This document shows positions 1-7,720 of a DNA stretch of 64,000 nucleotides, piece after piece. Under the pieces are notes generated by a model that saw only the letters and a program-made list of their open reading frames with translations, ran no database searches and was not told the origin of the DNA. The stretch's first letter is position 1. Every line of letters starts with the position of its first letter. The position numbers and the translations under genes are program-made. Origin of the DNA: an uncultured Bacilli bacterium (lineage in GTDB: Bacteria; Bacillota_I; Bacilli_A; RF39; UBA660); the NCBI GenBank assembly GCA_944332295.1, contig CALVJR010000001.1, positions 1-64,000 on the forward strand. The letters are read 5' to 3'.

Positions 1-19
1 TACAAATAATGTTAAAAGA

Positions 20-53
20 AAAGCTTAATTTCGGGAAAAATCAAGCTTTTTTT
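20..53 (+). terminator. probable terminator of the upstream gene
   Basis: A 7-bp stem (AAAGCTT / AAGCTTT) with a 16-nt loop is followed by a T run. It would end a gene lying off the left edge of the window. Confidence 0.45.
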
Positions 54-58
54 AATCG

Positions 59-108
59 ATCAAGTACAAAACTCGGGATGAACTCACTTCGTTCGCCCTT
101 GATTTTTT
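59..108 (+). terminator. second hairpin with T run
   Basis: ATCAAG pairs with CTTGAT across a loop that holds its own GGG/CCC and GAAC/GTTC stems, then TTTTTT follows. It probably acts in tandem with the hairpin just before it. The rest of 109-285 is AT-rich with no convincing gene; I looked for a T-box motif and did not see one. Confidence 0.5.
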
Positions 109-285
109 ATTAAAAGAATAGTCCTTTTTATGATGTCTCCTAGATGGGGTTCACATCACTGAAATGGTTCTTTTTTGTTTTCAAACATATTTGAACATTA
201 TAATTTTTTAATTATCAACTAATATACATAATATTTCTATAGCAAGTAACAAAAAGAGTGACAACAAGAGTAAAATATAATCAAT

Positions 286-318
286 AAGAGTTGTATAACT
301 CTTTTTTTTTGATATAAT
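286..318 (+). promoter_or_regulatory. hairpin plus -10 box ahead of tsaE
   Basis: A 7-bp stem AAGAGTT/AACTCTT with a T run (286-310) is followed directly by TATAAT at 313-318. The hairpin closes upstream transcription and the -10 box starts the t6A operon. A weak -35 (TTGTAT, 291-296) sits 16 nt upstream, inside the hairpin. Confidence 0.5.
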
Positions 319-336
319 AAAAAAGGGTGAAGAAAT

Positions 337-795
337 ATGGATTATAAAGTAACAACATACTCAGAAGAGGAAACAATTGAATTGGCACAAAATATTGAAT
401 CAGAAAAATTTCCAAATATGGTAATTTGTTTACAAGGTGATTTAGGTAGTGGAAAAACAATTTTTACCAAAGGATTTGCCAAAGCAATGCAAGTAGAAGA
501 AGAAATTACTTCTCCAACTTTTAATATTATTAAAGAATATACATCAGGTGAGTTACCATTGTATCATATGGATGTATATCGCCTAGATGGAAAAGTAGAG
601 GATTTAGGAATAGAAGAATACTATACAAAAGGTGGTATTACTATCATTGAATGGGCAGATATGATACCAGACTATCTTCCTGAGGAAAGATTAGATATAA
701 AAATTAAAAACTCTAGCGAAGATGAAGATAAAAGAACAATCACATTAATACCATATGGAAGTAAGTACGAAGAAGTATGTGAGGTTGTTGTATGA
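337..795 (+). CDS. tsaE: tRNA t6A37 synthesis ATPase TsaE
   Basis: TsaE is the ATPase that works with TsaB and TsaD to transfer the threonylcarbamoyl group onto A37 of ANN-decoding tRNAs in the cytoplasm. The 152-residue length is normal. The Walker A motif GDLGSGKT lies at residues 34-41, followed by the family SPTF segment and the YHMDVYRL and EWAD motifs. The stop codon is TGA and overlaps the tsaB start by four bases (ATGA), so translation is probably coupled. This is the first gene of the tsaE-tsaB-rimI group, and the neighbours confirm the assignment. Confidence 0.96.
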   Translation: MDYKVTTYSEEETIELAQNIESEKFPNMVICLQGDLGSGKTIFTKGFAKAMQVEEEITSPTFNIIKEYTSGELPLYHMDVYRLDGKVEDLGIEEYYTKGGITIIEWADMIPDYLPEERLDIKIKNSSEDEDKRTITLIPYGSKYEEVCEVVV

Positions 796-1427
796 TATTA
801 TATATAGATACTTCCTCTAGTTATTTATATACAGGAATAGTAGAAAATGGAAAAATAGTAGTTGAAATAAAAAAGGAATACAACCATGAACTATCAAAAA
901 CTGCACTACCTGAAATTGTTTCTATGTTTGAAGACAATGCAATAGAGCCAAAAGAAATAAATAAAATAATTGTAGTAAACGGACCAGGTTCATTTACAGG
1001 GATTAGAATTGGGATAACCATTGCGAAAGTATACGCATGGAGTCTAAAAGTTCCAATTACAACAATAACTTCTCTAGAAGCAATGGCCATGAGTAGTATA
1101 AATGATATGATAAGAGTAGCAATAATTGATGCAAGAAGAGAATACTGTTATGCATCAATTATAGACCAAAAAGACAATTTTATTTTAAAGCCAGTATATA
1201 TAAAGTATGAAGAACTAAAAGAAAAATTAAAAGATATTGGAGAATATAAAATTATTACAAATGATAAAGAAAAGGTACCAATAAGTGCAAGCAAATGGGA
1301 GTCATACAATCCAGATATTGCAGAAATCGTAGCAAAATTCAAAAATAAAAAAGAAGTGAATCCGCACGCAATAAATCCAAATTATTTAAAATTAACCGAA
1401 GCAGAAGAAAGTAAACAGTCATGCTAA
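792..1427 (+). CDS. tsaB: t6A37 synthesis protein TsaB
   Basis: TsaB is the non-catalytic ASKHA-fold partner of TsaD and the platform of the TsaBDE complex. At 211 residues it is of usual length. The N-terminal LYIDTSS segment and the VNGPGSFTGIRIG segment are family hallmarks. It overlaps tsaE by four bases, and its 3' end overlaps rimI by seven bases, so the three genes read as one transcript. Confidence 0.95.
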   Translation: MILYIDTSSSYLYTGIVENGKIVVEIKKEYNHELSKTALPEIVSMFEDNAIEPKEINKIIVVNGPGSFTGIRIGITIAKVYAWSLKVPITTITSLEAMAMSSINDMIRVAIIDARREYCYASIIDQKDNFILKPVYIKYEELKEKLKDIGEYKIITNDKEKVPISASKWESYNPDIAEIVAKFKNKKEVNPHAINPNYLKLTEAEESKQSC

Positions 1428-1834
1428 CAAAAATAAATCAAAAAGAAGATATAAAAAAAATTAACTCAACAACTGGTATAATAAAGACAGAGGAAATAGC
1501 AAAAGAACTAGATATTAATCCTTTTGCAAAATATTTATTAGAAATAGAAAATAGTAAAATAATTGCTTACTTATATTACAGTGATATATATGATAGAGCA
1601 GAAATAAATCAAATAGAAGTAGATGTTTTCCACAGAAATTGTGGAAAAGCATCAAAATTATTAGAAGAAATGATAAAAGCTGTGGAAAAAGATATTACAT
1701 TAGAAGTAAAAAAAGATAACGAAATAGCAATTCATCTATATAAAAAATTTGGATTTGAAGCAAAAGCAATCAGAAAAGGTTATTATCAAGGAATAGATGG
1801 AATATTAATGGAAAGAAAAAACAAAGACTCTTAG
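1421..1834 (+). CDS. rimI: RimI-like GNAT N-acetyltransferase
   Basis: A GNAT acetyltransferase of 137 residues. RimI classically acetylates the N-terminus of ribosomal protein S18, and a RimI-like gene is very often placed between tsaB and tsaD, as here. The central QIEVDVF-HRNCGKASKLLEEM segment is the acetyl-CoA binding region, although the usual R/QxxGxG/A loop is modified to RNCGKA. The end NEIAIHLYKKFGFE is typical. The substrate is inferred from position; some family members acetylate other proteins. Confidence 0.85.
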   Translation: MLTKINQKEDIKKINSTTGIIKTEEIAKELDINPFAKYLLEIENSKIIAYLYYSDIYDRAEINQIEVDVFHRNCGKASKLLEEMIKAVEKDITLEVKKDNEIAIHLYKKFGFEAKAIRKGYYQGIDGILMERKNKDS

Positions 1835-1853
1835 TAGAAAAAAAGAGTCTTTT
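1823..1853 (+). terminator. terminator after rimI
   Basis: AAAGACTC pairs with GAGTCTTT, then TT. It overlaps the rimI stop codon and separates the tsaE-tsaB-rimI unit from tsaD. Confidence 0.7.
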
Positions 1854-1889
1854 ATGTTAAAATAAGAAAGAAGTGAAAAGAGTGGTAAA

Positions 1890-2903
1890 ATGAAGGAAAA
1901 AAAAGACATGTATATTTTAGGAATTGAAAGTAGCTGTGATGAAACGAGTGCATCCATTGTAAAAAATGGAACAGAAGAAATCGCAACAGTAATTTCATCC
2001 CAAATTGATATTCATAAAGACTATGGAGGTGTAGTACCTGAAATTGCCAGCAGACATCATGTAAAAAATATTACAATTGTACTTGAAGAATGCTTAGAAA
2101 AAGCGAAAATGACTATGGATGATGTTGACGCAATCGCAATAACATATGGTCCAGGATTAATAGGTTCTCTACTAATAGGACTAGAAGCAGCAAAAACACT
2201 TGCTTTCCTATATAAAAAGCCCTTAATTCCTGTTCATCATATTGCAGGACATATCTATGCCAATAGCCTAATAAGACCGTTTAAGTTTCCATTGTTAGCT
2301 TTAGTGGTAAGCGGTGGCCATACAGAATTAATCGAAATGACAGACCATTATAAATTTCAAAAACTAGGTGGCACTTTAGATGATGCCATTGGTGAATGTT
2401 ATGACAAAGTAGCAAGAGTAATAGGACTAGAATATCCTGGAGGGCCAAAACTAGATAAGCTTGCTAAATTAGGAAAAAAAACCTACAAACTTCCTACACC
2501 ATTAAATGATGATAGTTACAATTTCTCCTTCAGTGGTCTAAAAAGTGCAGTTATTAACTTAGCACATAACGAAGAACAAAGAGGAAACAAACTAAATAAG
2601 GAAGATTTAGCCGCATCATTCCAAAGTGTAGCAGTAGGTTCCGTTATTAGTAAAACAAAAAAAGCCATACAAGATAAAAATATAAAATATCTAATTGTCG
2701 CTGGAGGAGTAGCAGCAAATCAAGTATTAAGGCACGAAATAGAAAAATTAGGTGAAGAAATGAACATAGAAGTAGCTATTCCACCTATGAAATATTGCAC
2801 TGATAATGCAACCATGATTGCCGCAGCAGGATATTATGCATATTTAGACGGAAGAACAGCAGATCTAACATTAAATAGTACATCTAGCGCTGTATTAAGA
2901 TAA
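1890..2903 (+). CDS. tsaD: t6A37 threonylcarbamoyltransferase TsaD
   Basis: TsaD is the catalytic subunit that moves the threonylcarbamoyl group from threonylcarbamoyl-AMP to tRNA A37. At 337 residues it has the normal length. The iron-binding HxxxH motif is at H117/H121 (HHIAGH), preceded by the GIESSCDETS and YGPGLIGSL nucleotide-binding segments; VVSGGHTEL and the late GGVAANQVLR are also typical. An ATG at 1908 (MYILGIESS) is an alternative start with an AAGGA site and matches the usual family N-terminus, so the true protein may be six residues shorter. Confidence 0.95.
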   Translation: MKEKKDMYILGIESSCDETSASIVKNGTEEIATVISSQIDIHKDYGGVVPEIASRHHVKNITIVLEECLEKAKMTMDDVDAIAITYGPGLIGSLLIGLEAAKTLAFLYKKPLIPVHHIAGHIYANSLIRPFKFPLLALVVSGGHTELIEMTDHYKFQKLGGTLDDAIGECYDKVARVIGLEYPGGPKLDKLAKLGKKTYKLPTPLNDDSYNFSFSGLKSAVINLAHNEEQRGNKLNKEDLAASFQSVAVGSVISKTKKAIQDKNIKYLIVAGGVAANQVLRHEIEKLGEEMNIEVAIPPMKYCTDNATMIAAAGYYAYLDGRTADLTLNSTSSAVLR

Positions 2904-2913
2904 AAGTTGACAT

Positions 2914-2940
2914 AAAAAACATCAAATTTGATGTTTTTTT
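2914..2940 (+). terminator. terminator after tsaD
   Basis: A nearly uninterrupted palindrome (AAAAAACATCAA / TTGATGTTTTTT) followed by further T residues. Confidence 0.85.
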
Positions 2941-2980
2941 CTTTTGAATAATAAAAATTTTTTTTCAAAAAAAGAAAATA

Positions 2981-3012
2981 TGGTATAATTTTATATGATA
3001 GGGAGGCTAGTA
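2981..3012 (+). promoter_or_regulatory. extended -10 promoter and RBS of the fucO operon
   Basis: TATAAT at 2984-2989 is preceded by TGG (extended -10). The AGGGAGG ribosome site follows ahead of the ATG at 3015. The -35 region is T-rich and poor. Confidence 0.6.
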
Positions 3013-3014
3013 AA

Positions 3015-4169
3015 ATGATAAATAGAATCATATTAAATGAAACATCATATTTTGGCAGAGGTGCCAGAGAAAAATTATCAGAAGAAATTGAAGCAAGACA
3101 TTTTCAAAAGATTCTAGTAGTCACAGATAAATCCTTACTAGAAACAGGAACTGTCGATTTAGTAACAGATGTACTAAAAAAGAAAAATATAAACTATGTT
3201 ATCTATGATGGAGTGAAACCAAATCCAACAGTACAAAATGTACAAGATGGATTAAAGGTTGCCAAAGATAACAATGTGGATTGTATTGTAGCAGTAGGCG
3301 GAGGTAGTCCAATCGACACTGCAAAAGCTATTGCAATTATTTGCACAAATGAAGAATTTAGTGATGTAGTAAGTCTAGATGGAACTGCTGCAACAAAAAA
3401 CAAAGCACTACCATTAATTGCTTTGCCAACAACAGCAGGAACTGCTGCAGAAGTAACTATCAACTATGTAATTACAGATGAAGTAAGAACAAAGAAAATG
3501 GTATGTGTAGATCCACATGACATTCCAGTAGTAGCAATTATTGATCCAGACCTAATGCAAGGTATGCCACAATCTCTTGCAGCATCTACAGGAATGGATG
3601 CATTAACACACGCTATGGAAGGATATATCACAAAAGCTGGATGGTTAATTCCAGATATGTTCCATATTAATGCCATGTCATTAATCTATAAAAATCTAGA
3701 GCGTGCAGCTAATGAAAAAGATGAAAAAGCAGTGGAAAAAATTGGTTATGCACAATATATTGCTGGTATGGGATTTTCAAATGTAGGACTAGGAATTGTA
3801 CATTCAATGGCTCATTCACTAGGTGCATACTTTGATACTCCACATGGAGTAGCAAATGCATTATTATTACCACATGTATTAAAATTCAACGGTCAAGTTT
3901 GTCCTGAATTATTTAGAAACATGGGTAATGCTTTTGGACTTGATATGACAAACACAACAGATGAAGAAGCTGTTCAAAAAGTAGTAGACGCTGTAAAGGA
4001 ATTATCAATCAAGTTGCATATTCCACAAACATTAAAAGAAATTGGAATTCCAAAAGAAATGTTACCTACATTAGCAGAACAAGCATTGCATGATGCATGT
4101 ACTCCAGGAAATCCAAGAGAAGTAACAAAAGAAGACATCTTAGCTTTATATAAAGAAGCTTATGAATAA
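3015..4169 (+). CDS. fucO: iron-dependent lactaldehyde reductase / 1,2-propanediol dehydrogenase FucO
   Basis: A group III iron-containing alcohol dehydrogenase, 384 residues, that co-aligns with E. coli FucO from memory almost without gaps. The metal ligands fall at D195, H199, H263 and H277 (DALTHA, HSMAH, PHGVA), the same spacing as in FucO. The NAD-binding GGGSPIDTAKA lies at 95-105. FucO reduces lactaldehyde to 1,2-propanediol with NADH during fucose or rhamnose fermentation. The enzyme is promiscuous with short diols and aldehydes, so the in vivo substrate could also be glycolaldehyde. First gene of an operon with a FIST protein and an aldehyde dehydrogenase. Confidence 0.9.
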   Translation: MINRIILNETSYFGRGAREKLSEEIEARHFQKILVVTDKSLLETGTVDLVTDVLKKKNINYVIYDGVKPNPTVQNVQDGLKVAKDNNVDCIVAVGGGSPIDTAKAIAIICTNEEFSDVVSLDGTAATKNKALPLIALPTTAGTAAEVTINYVITDEVRTKKMVCVDPHDIPVVAIIDPDLMQGMPQSLAASTGMDALTHAMEGYITKAGWLIPDMFHINAMSLIYKNLERAANEKDEKAVEKIGYAQYIAGMGFSNVGLGIVHSMAHSLGAYFDTPHGVANALLLPHVLKFNGQVCPELFRNMGNAFGLDMTNTTDEEAVQKVVDAVKELSIKLHIPQTLKEIGIPKEMLPTLAEQALHDACTPGNPREVTKEDILALYKEAYE

Positions 4170-4192
4170 AAAAATAGAAAAGAGGTAGAAAA

Positions 4193-5380
4193 ATGTTAAA
4201 ATCAAAAGTAGGATTCAGCACAGATATTGACAGTTTCAAATCAGGAGAAGAAACTGCAAGAAAAGCATCCATGGATATGAAAAATGCAAAATTAGGAATG
4301 TTATACACTTCTGTACTTTCTAATGTAAAAGAAGTAGTAAAAGGAGCAAGAAGTGTAACAAATGCACCAATTATTGGATGTACAAGTAGTGGAGCAATCA
4401 TAGTTCCAGAAGGAGTCATCTCATCAGACCATGGATTTTCAGGAATGATGATGTTAGATGACAAAGATATGACAGTAGGTGTTGCTTGTCACGAAGCAGG
4501 GCGTGATGCAAGAGCTATCGGTAGAAAAGTAGCAATTGAAGCAGTAGAAAATGCGAAAACTACACGTGCACCAGCATATTTCTATATGGTAGCAAGTCCA
4601 AAAGAAGAAGAAGACTATCTAATGGGAATTCAAGATGTTATCGGAAGAGTTCCAATGTTTGGAGGTAGTGCAGCTGACGATACAGTAGAAGGAAAATGGC
4701 AAATTATTTGTAATGATAAAGTATTTAATGATGGTGTTGCTGTTGCATTCTTCTATACAGATAATGAAATCGTAACTTCATATACAGGAGCATACAGAGA
4801 AACAAATAATATCGGTCTAATTACAGAAGTAAAAGATAACCGTACCTTAGTATCTATCGATGGAGTATCAGCATTAAAGAAATATGCAAGTTGGATTAAT
4901 ACAACACCAGCACAATTAAAAGGGCAAAATCTTTTAGTAGCATCAATTACAAGACCTTTAGGTGTAAAAGATCCATTAGGAAACTTAACTGTAATTCGTC
5001 ACCCTATGTTTGGTAATGATGAGGGAACTAAAACAACAGCAGACGATACCATTACATTAGGAAATAAAGCCGTTCCAGGAACAGCAATCATTCAATTAGA
5101 AGCAACTGTAGATGAATTAATTGACTCTACTGGAAACACAATGAAGGATGTTAAAAAACAACTTTATACAGACCCTGCTGCTTATTTCTTAGTACATTGC
5201 GGTGGAAGAAAATTAGGAATTGGAGATCGTATCGGAGAGGTACATAAACAATTATTAAAAGAAGCAAAAGATGTACCATTTATCACTATCTTTACCTTTG
5301 GTGAATATGGTTATGATGAACATTCAGCAAATATTTGCGGTGGATTAATGTTATCATTTACTGCATTTGGTAAAAATTAG
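4193..5380 (+). CDS. FIST-domain (FIST_N/FIST_C) protein
   Basis: A 395-residue cytoplasmic protein with the organisation of FIST proteins: an N-terminal half with GCTSSGAI (about residues 62-69) and a C-terminal half with VHCGGRKLGIGDR. FIST is a proposed small-ligand sensory module often linked to signalling proteins. Here it stands alone, between a fucO-type reductase and an aldehyde dehydrogenase, with a 23-nt gap upstream and an 8-nt gap downstream. It is therefore probably co-transcribed, and a role in sensing or handling the aldehyde or its product is inferred. No transmembrane segment or kinase domain is present. Confidence 0.75.
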   Translation: MLKSKVGFSTDIDSFKSGEETARKASMDMKNAKLGMLYTSVLSNVKEVVKGARSVTNAPIIGCTSSGAIIVPEGVISSDHGFSGMMMLDDKDMTVGVACHEAGRDARAIGRKVAIEAVENAKTTRAPAYFYMVASPKEEEDYLMGIQDVIGRVPMFGGSAADDTVEGKWQIICNDKVFNDGVAVAFFYTDNEIVTSYTGAYRETNNIGLITEVKDNRTLVSIDGVSALKKYASWINTTPAQLKGQNLLVASITRPLGVKDPLGNLTVIRHPMFGNDEGTKTTADDTITLGNKAVPGTAIIQLEATVDELIDSTGNTMKDVKKQLYTDPAAYFLVHCGGRKLGIGDRIGEVHKQLLKEAKDVPFITIFTFGEYGYDEHSANICGGLMLSFTAFGKN

Positions 5381-5388
5381 GAGGTAAT

Positions 5389-6825
5389 ATGAAGAATTTA
5401 GTAAAAGGAATGGAAATGGATGCTAGTAACCATCAAGTTATTGAAGTAACAAATCCAGCAACAGGAGAATTAATCGACACTGTACCAAACTCTACAGAAG
5501 AAGACGTAGATATGGCAGTACAAGCTGCAGTAGTTGCACAAAAAGCTTGGGCAGAAGTGCCATTACATGAACGTGGACGTATCCTAGAAAAATTTGTAGA
5601 CTTAGTTGAAAGAGATAAAGAAGAATTAGCAACACTTCTTTGTAAAGAAACAGGAAAACCAATTAAAGAAGCAAGAGGAGAAATTGCTAATACAAGAACA
5701 TTCGTATATGCTTATGTGGAAAGAGCAAAACATTTATACGGAATAAATATTCCTGCTGGAAATGAAGCAGGTCACGAAAATGATGTACAATTTACAATCA
5801 GACAACCACTTGGAGTTGTTGCTTGTATTATTCCATTTAACTTTCCATGTGACTTGTTTGGTCAAAAAGTACCAAGTGCTTTAATCATGGGAAATGCAGT
5901 GATTGTAAAACCATCAACTTATAACCCTTTAACACTTCATAGATATTGCTTATTATTAAAAGAAGCAGGAGTACCAGATGGAGTAATCAGTTGTTTATCA
6001 GGAGATGGTCCAACAACAGGACAAGCTTTAGCGAGACATAAAGGAGTGCATCTAGTAAGTGTAACTGGATCTACTGCAGTTGGTATGGAAACTATGGCTA
6101 CTGCTAGTAAAAACTTAACCCATGTAATGCTAGAACTAGGTGGAAACGATGCCTTTATTTTAGACAAAGACGGAGACTTAGATTTAGCAATTGAAGAAAT
6201 GGTTTGGGGAAGACTATATAATACTGGGCAAGTTTGTTGTGCTAGTAAACGTTTCTTAGTACATAACGACATTAAAGAAGAATTTACTCGTCGAGTAATT
6301 GAAAAAATAAGTACAATGCGCATTGGAAATCCAATGGATGAGTCAACAGAAATAGGTTGCCTAATCAATGAAAGAGCAGCACGTCGTGTAGAGGAACAAG
6401 TAAACACAACAGTAGCACAAGGTGCAAAACTAGTATTTGGTGGTCGTAGAAATGGAGCATACTACGAACCTGCAGTACTTACAAATGTAACAAGAGACAT
6501 GGATATTATGAAAGATATGGAAGTATTTGGTCCAGTAATTCCTATTTGCGGATTTGATACTATAGATGAAGCAATTGATATTGCCAACCAATCTAGCTTT
6601 GGATTATGTGGAAATATTATTACAAAAGATATGAAAAATGCTTTCAAAGTAGCAGAAAAACTAGAAGTAGGTGGAGCAATAATCAATGGAGCAAGCTTCT
6701 TCCGTTCAGCAGAAATGCCATTCGGAGGTTGGAAACATTCTGGAATTGGTAATGAAGGTATTGCAACAACGCTTCAAGAAATGTCTAGAATAAAAACAAT
6801 CGTACTAAAAAACGTATTGAAATAA
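5389..6825 (+). CDS. NAD(P)-dependent aldehyde dehydrogenase (lactaldehyde/glycolaldehyde type likely)
   Basis: A 478-residue ALDH superfamily enzyme that oxidises an aldehyde to a carboxylate. The general-base glutamate is in LELGGND (about residue 249) and the nucleophilic cysteine in GQVCCASK (about 283). The cofactor segment GSTAVG and the C-terminal MPFGGWKHSG are present. The ribosome site is a perfect AGGAGG, 8 nt after the FIST gene. Together with FucO it would allow dismutation of lactaldehyde into propanediol plus lactate; this pairing is inference from the operon. Confidence 0.88.
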   Translation: MKNLVKGMEMDASNHQVIEVTNPATGELIDTVPNSTEEDVDMAVQAAVVAQKAWAEVPLHERGRILEKFVDLVERDKEELATLLCKETGKPIKEARGEIANTRTFVYAYVERAKHLYGINIPAGNEAGHENDVQFTIRQPLGVVACIIPFNFPCDLFGQKVPSALIMGNAVIVKPSTYNPLTLHRYCLLLKEAGVPDGVISCLSGDGPTTGQALARHKGVHLVSVTGSTAVGMETMATASKNLTHVMLELGGNDAFILDKDGDLDLAIEEMVWGRLYNTGQVCCASKRFLVHNDIKEEFTRRVIEKISTMRIGNPMDESTEIGCLINERAARRVEEQVNTTVAQGAKLVFGGRRNGAYYEPAVLTNVTRDMDIMKDMEVFGPVIPICGFDTIDEAIDIANQSSFGLCGNIITKDMKNAFKVAEKLEVGGAIINGASFFRSAEMPFGGWKHSGIGNEGIATTLQEMSRIKTIVLKNVLK

Positions 6826-6846
6826 AAAAACATATATGTTAACATA

Positions 6847-6879
6847 AAACTAATTTCTAATCAGGAAATTAGTTTTTTT
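6847..6879 (+). terminator. terminator of the fucO operon
   Basis: An 11-bp stem (AAACTAATTTC / GAAATTAGTTT) with a short loop, then TTTTTT. Confidence 0.9.
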
Positions 6880-7034
6880 CTGGTTAAAAACAATTATTAC
6901 CATTATAAGTAGATGAAATTAGATAATATGCGTAATAGAAACAATACTAAAAAAGAATAATAGGGAAATACAGGATATATAAATAAGCAAAATAATAAGT
7001 TATCACAAAAAAATAAGTACAAAGAAGGTAAAAA

Positions 7035-7604
7035 ATGGAAAAAGTAATTAAAGAAGTATATGAAGAAGTAAAAAGAAGATGTTTACTACCATCTAATGAA
7101 TACGGAATTGGAGCCTGGGATCATCATATTGAATTAGTCTATAAAATCGCACTAAAAATTCATAAAGAGTATCAAGCAGACCATGATATAGTTGCTCTTG
7201 CTGCTTTATTACACGATGTAGCATCAATCACAAACAAAGAATTTTATGAAAACCATCATATTATAGGAGCAGAGATAGCAAAACAAATATTAGAGCCTTT
7301 AGATGTAAGCAAAGACCAAATAGAACATATTCAAAAATGCATATTAAATCATCGAGGAAGCATAGTAAAAGAAAAAAATACCCAAGAAGAAATTTGTATT
7401 GCCGATGCAGATGCTATGGCACATTTCTATAGTGTTCCCTCATTACTTAGAATGGTATATGTAGAAAGAAATATGTCAATTGATGAAGGTGCAGAGTTTG
7501 TAGCAAACAAACTAGAAAGAAGTTATAAGAAATTGACACCACAAGGAAAAGAGTTAATAGAGCCACACTACGAAGCATCAAAAATATTATTAAAGAAAAT
7601 TTAA
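7035..7604 (+). CDS. HD-domain metal-dependent phosphohydrolase
   Basis: An HD superfamily hydrolase of 189 residues. The metal-binding residues are seen as the early HH in AWDHHIELV (about residue 30), HDV in LLHDVASI (about 60), the following ENHHIIGA, and an ADADAMAHF segment around 122. Small stand-alone HD proteins of this type cleave phosphate esters of nucleotides or sugars, or are uncharacterised; I cannot choose a substrate. It is monocistronic, with an AGAAGG ribosome site and its own terminator. Confidence 0.8.
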   Translation: MEKVIKEVYEEVKRRCLLPSNEYGIGAWDHHIELVYKIALKIHKEYQADHDIVALAALLHDVASITNKEFYENHHIIGAEIAKQILEPLDVSKDQIEHIQKCILNHRGSIVKEKNTQEEICIADADAMAHFYSVPSLLRMVYVERNMSIDEGAEFVANKLERSYKKLTPQGKELIEPHYEASKILLKKI

Positions 7605-7618
7605 CATTAAAAAATAAT

Positions 7619-7647
7619 CATTATCCAAAATACGGATAATGGTTTTA
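7619..7647 (+). terminator. terminator after the HD protein
   Basis: CATTATCC pairs with GGATAATG, followed by a short T-rich tract. Confidence 0.65.
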
Positions 7648-7660
7648 TTATGGTAAAAAC

Positions 7661-7689
7661 TTTCATATCTAACGAATATAGTGTATAAT
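7661..7689 (+). promoter_or_regulatory. promoter of the membrane-protein operon
   Basis: TATAAT at 7684-7689 preceded by TG, with TTTCAT 17 nt upstream as a weak -35. The AAAGGAG ribosome site and ATG at 7721 follow. Confidence 0.5.
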
Positions 7690-7720
7690 AAAGAAGAATC
7701 AATATTCCAAAGGAGTAAGT

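Noticed and set aside
109-285. Possible T-box or other riboswitch upstream of tsaE
   Set aside because: No T-box GGTGG motif or other known riboswitch core could be found in the segment.
337-795. Mycoplasma-type code (TGA as tryptophan)
   Set aside because: tsaE stops at TGA exactly where the overlap with tsaB requires it, and TGG is used for tryptophan throughout.
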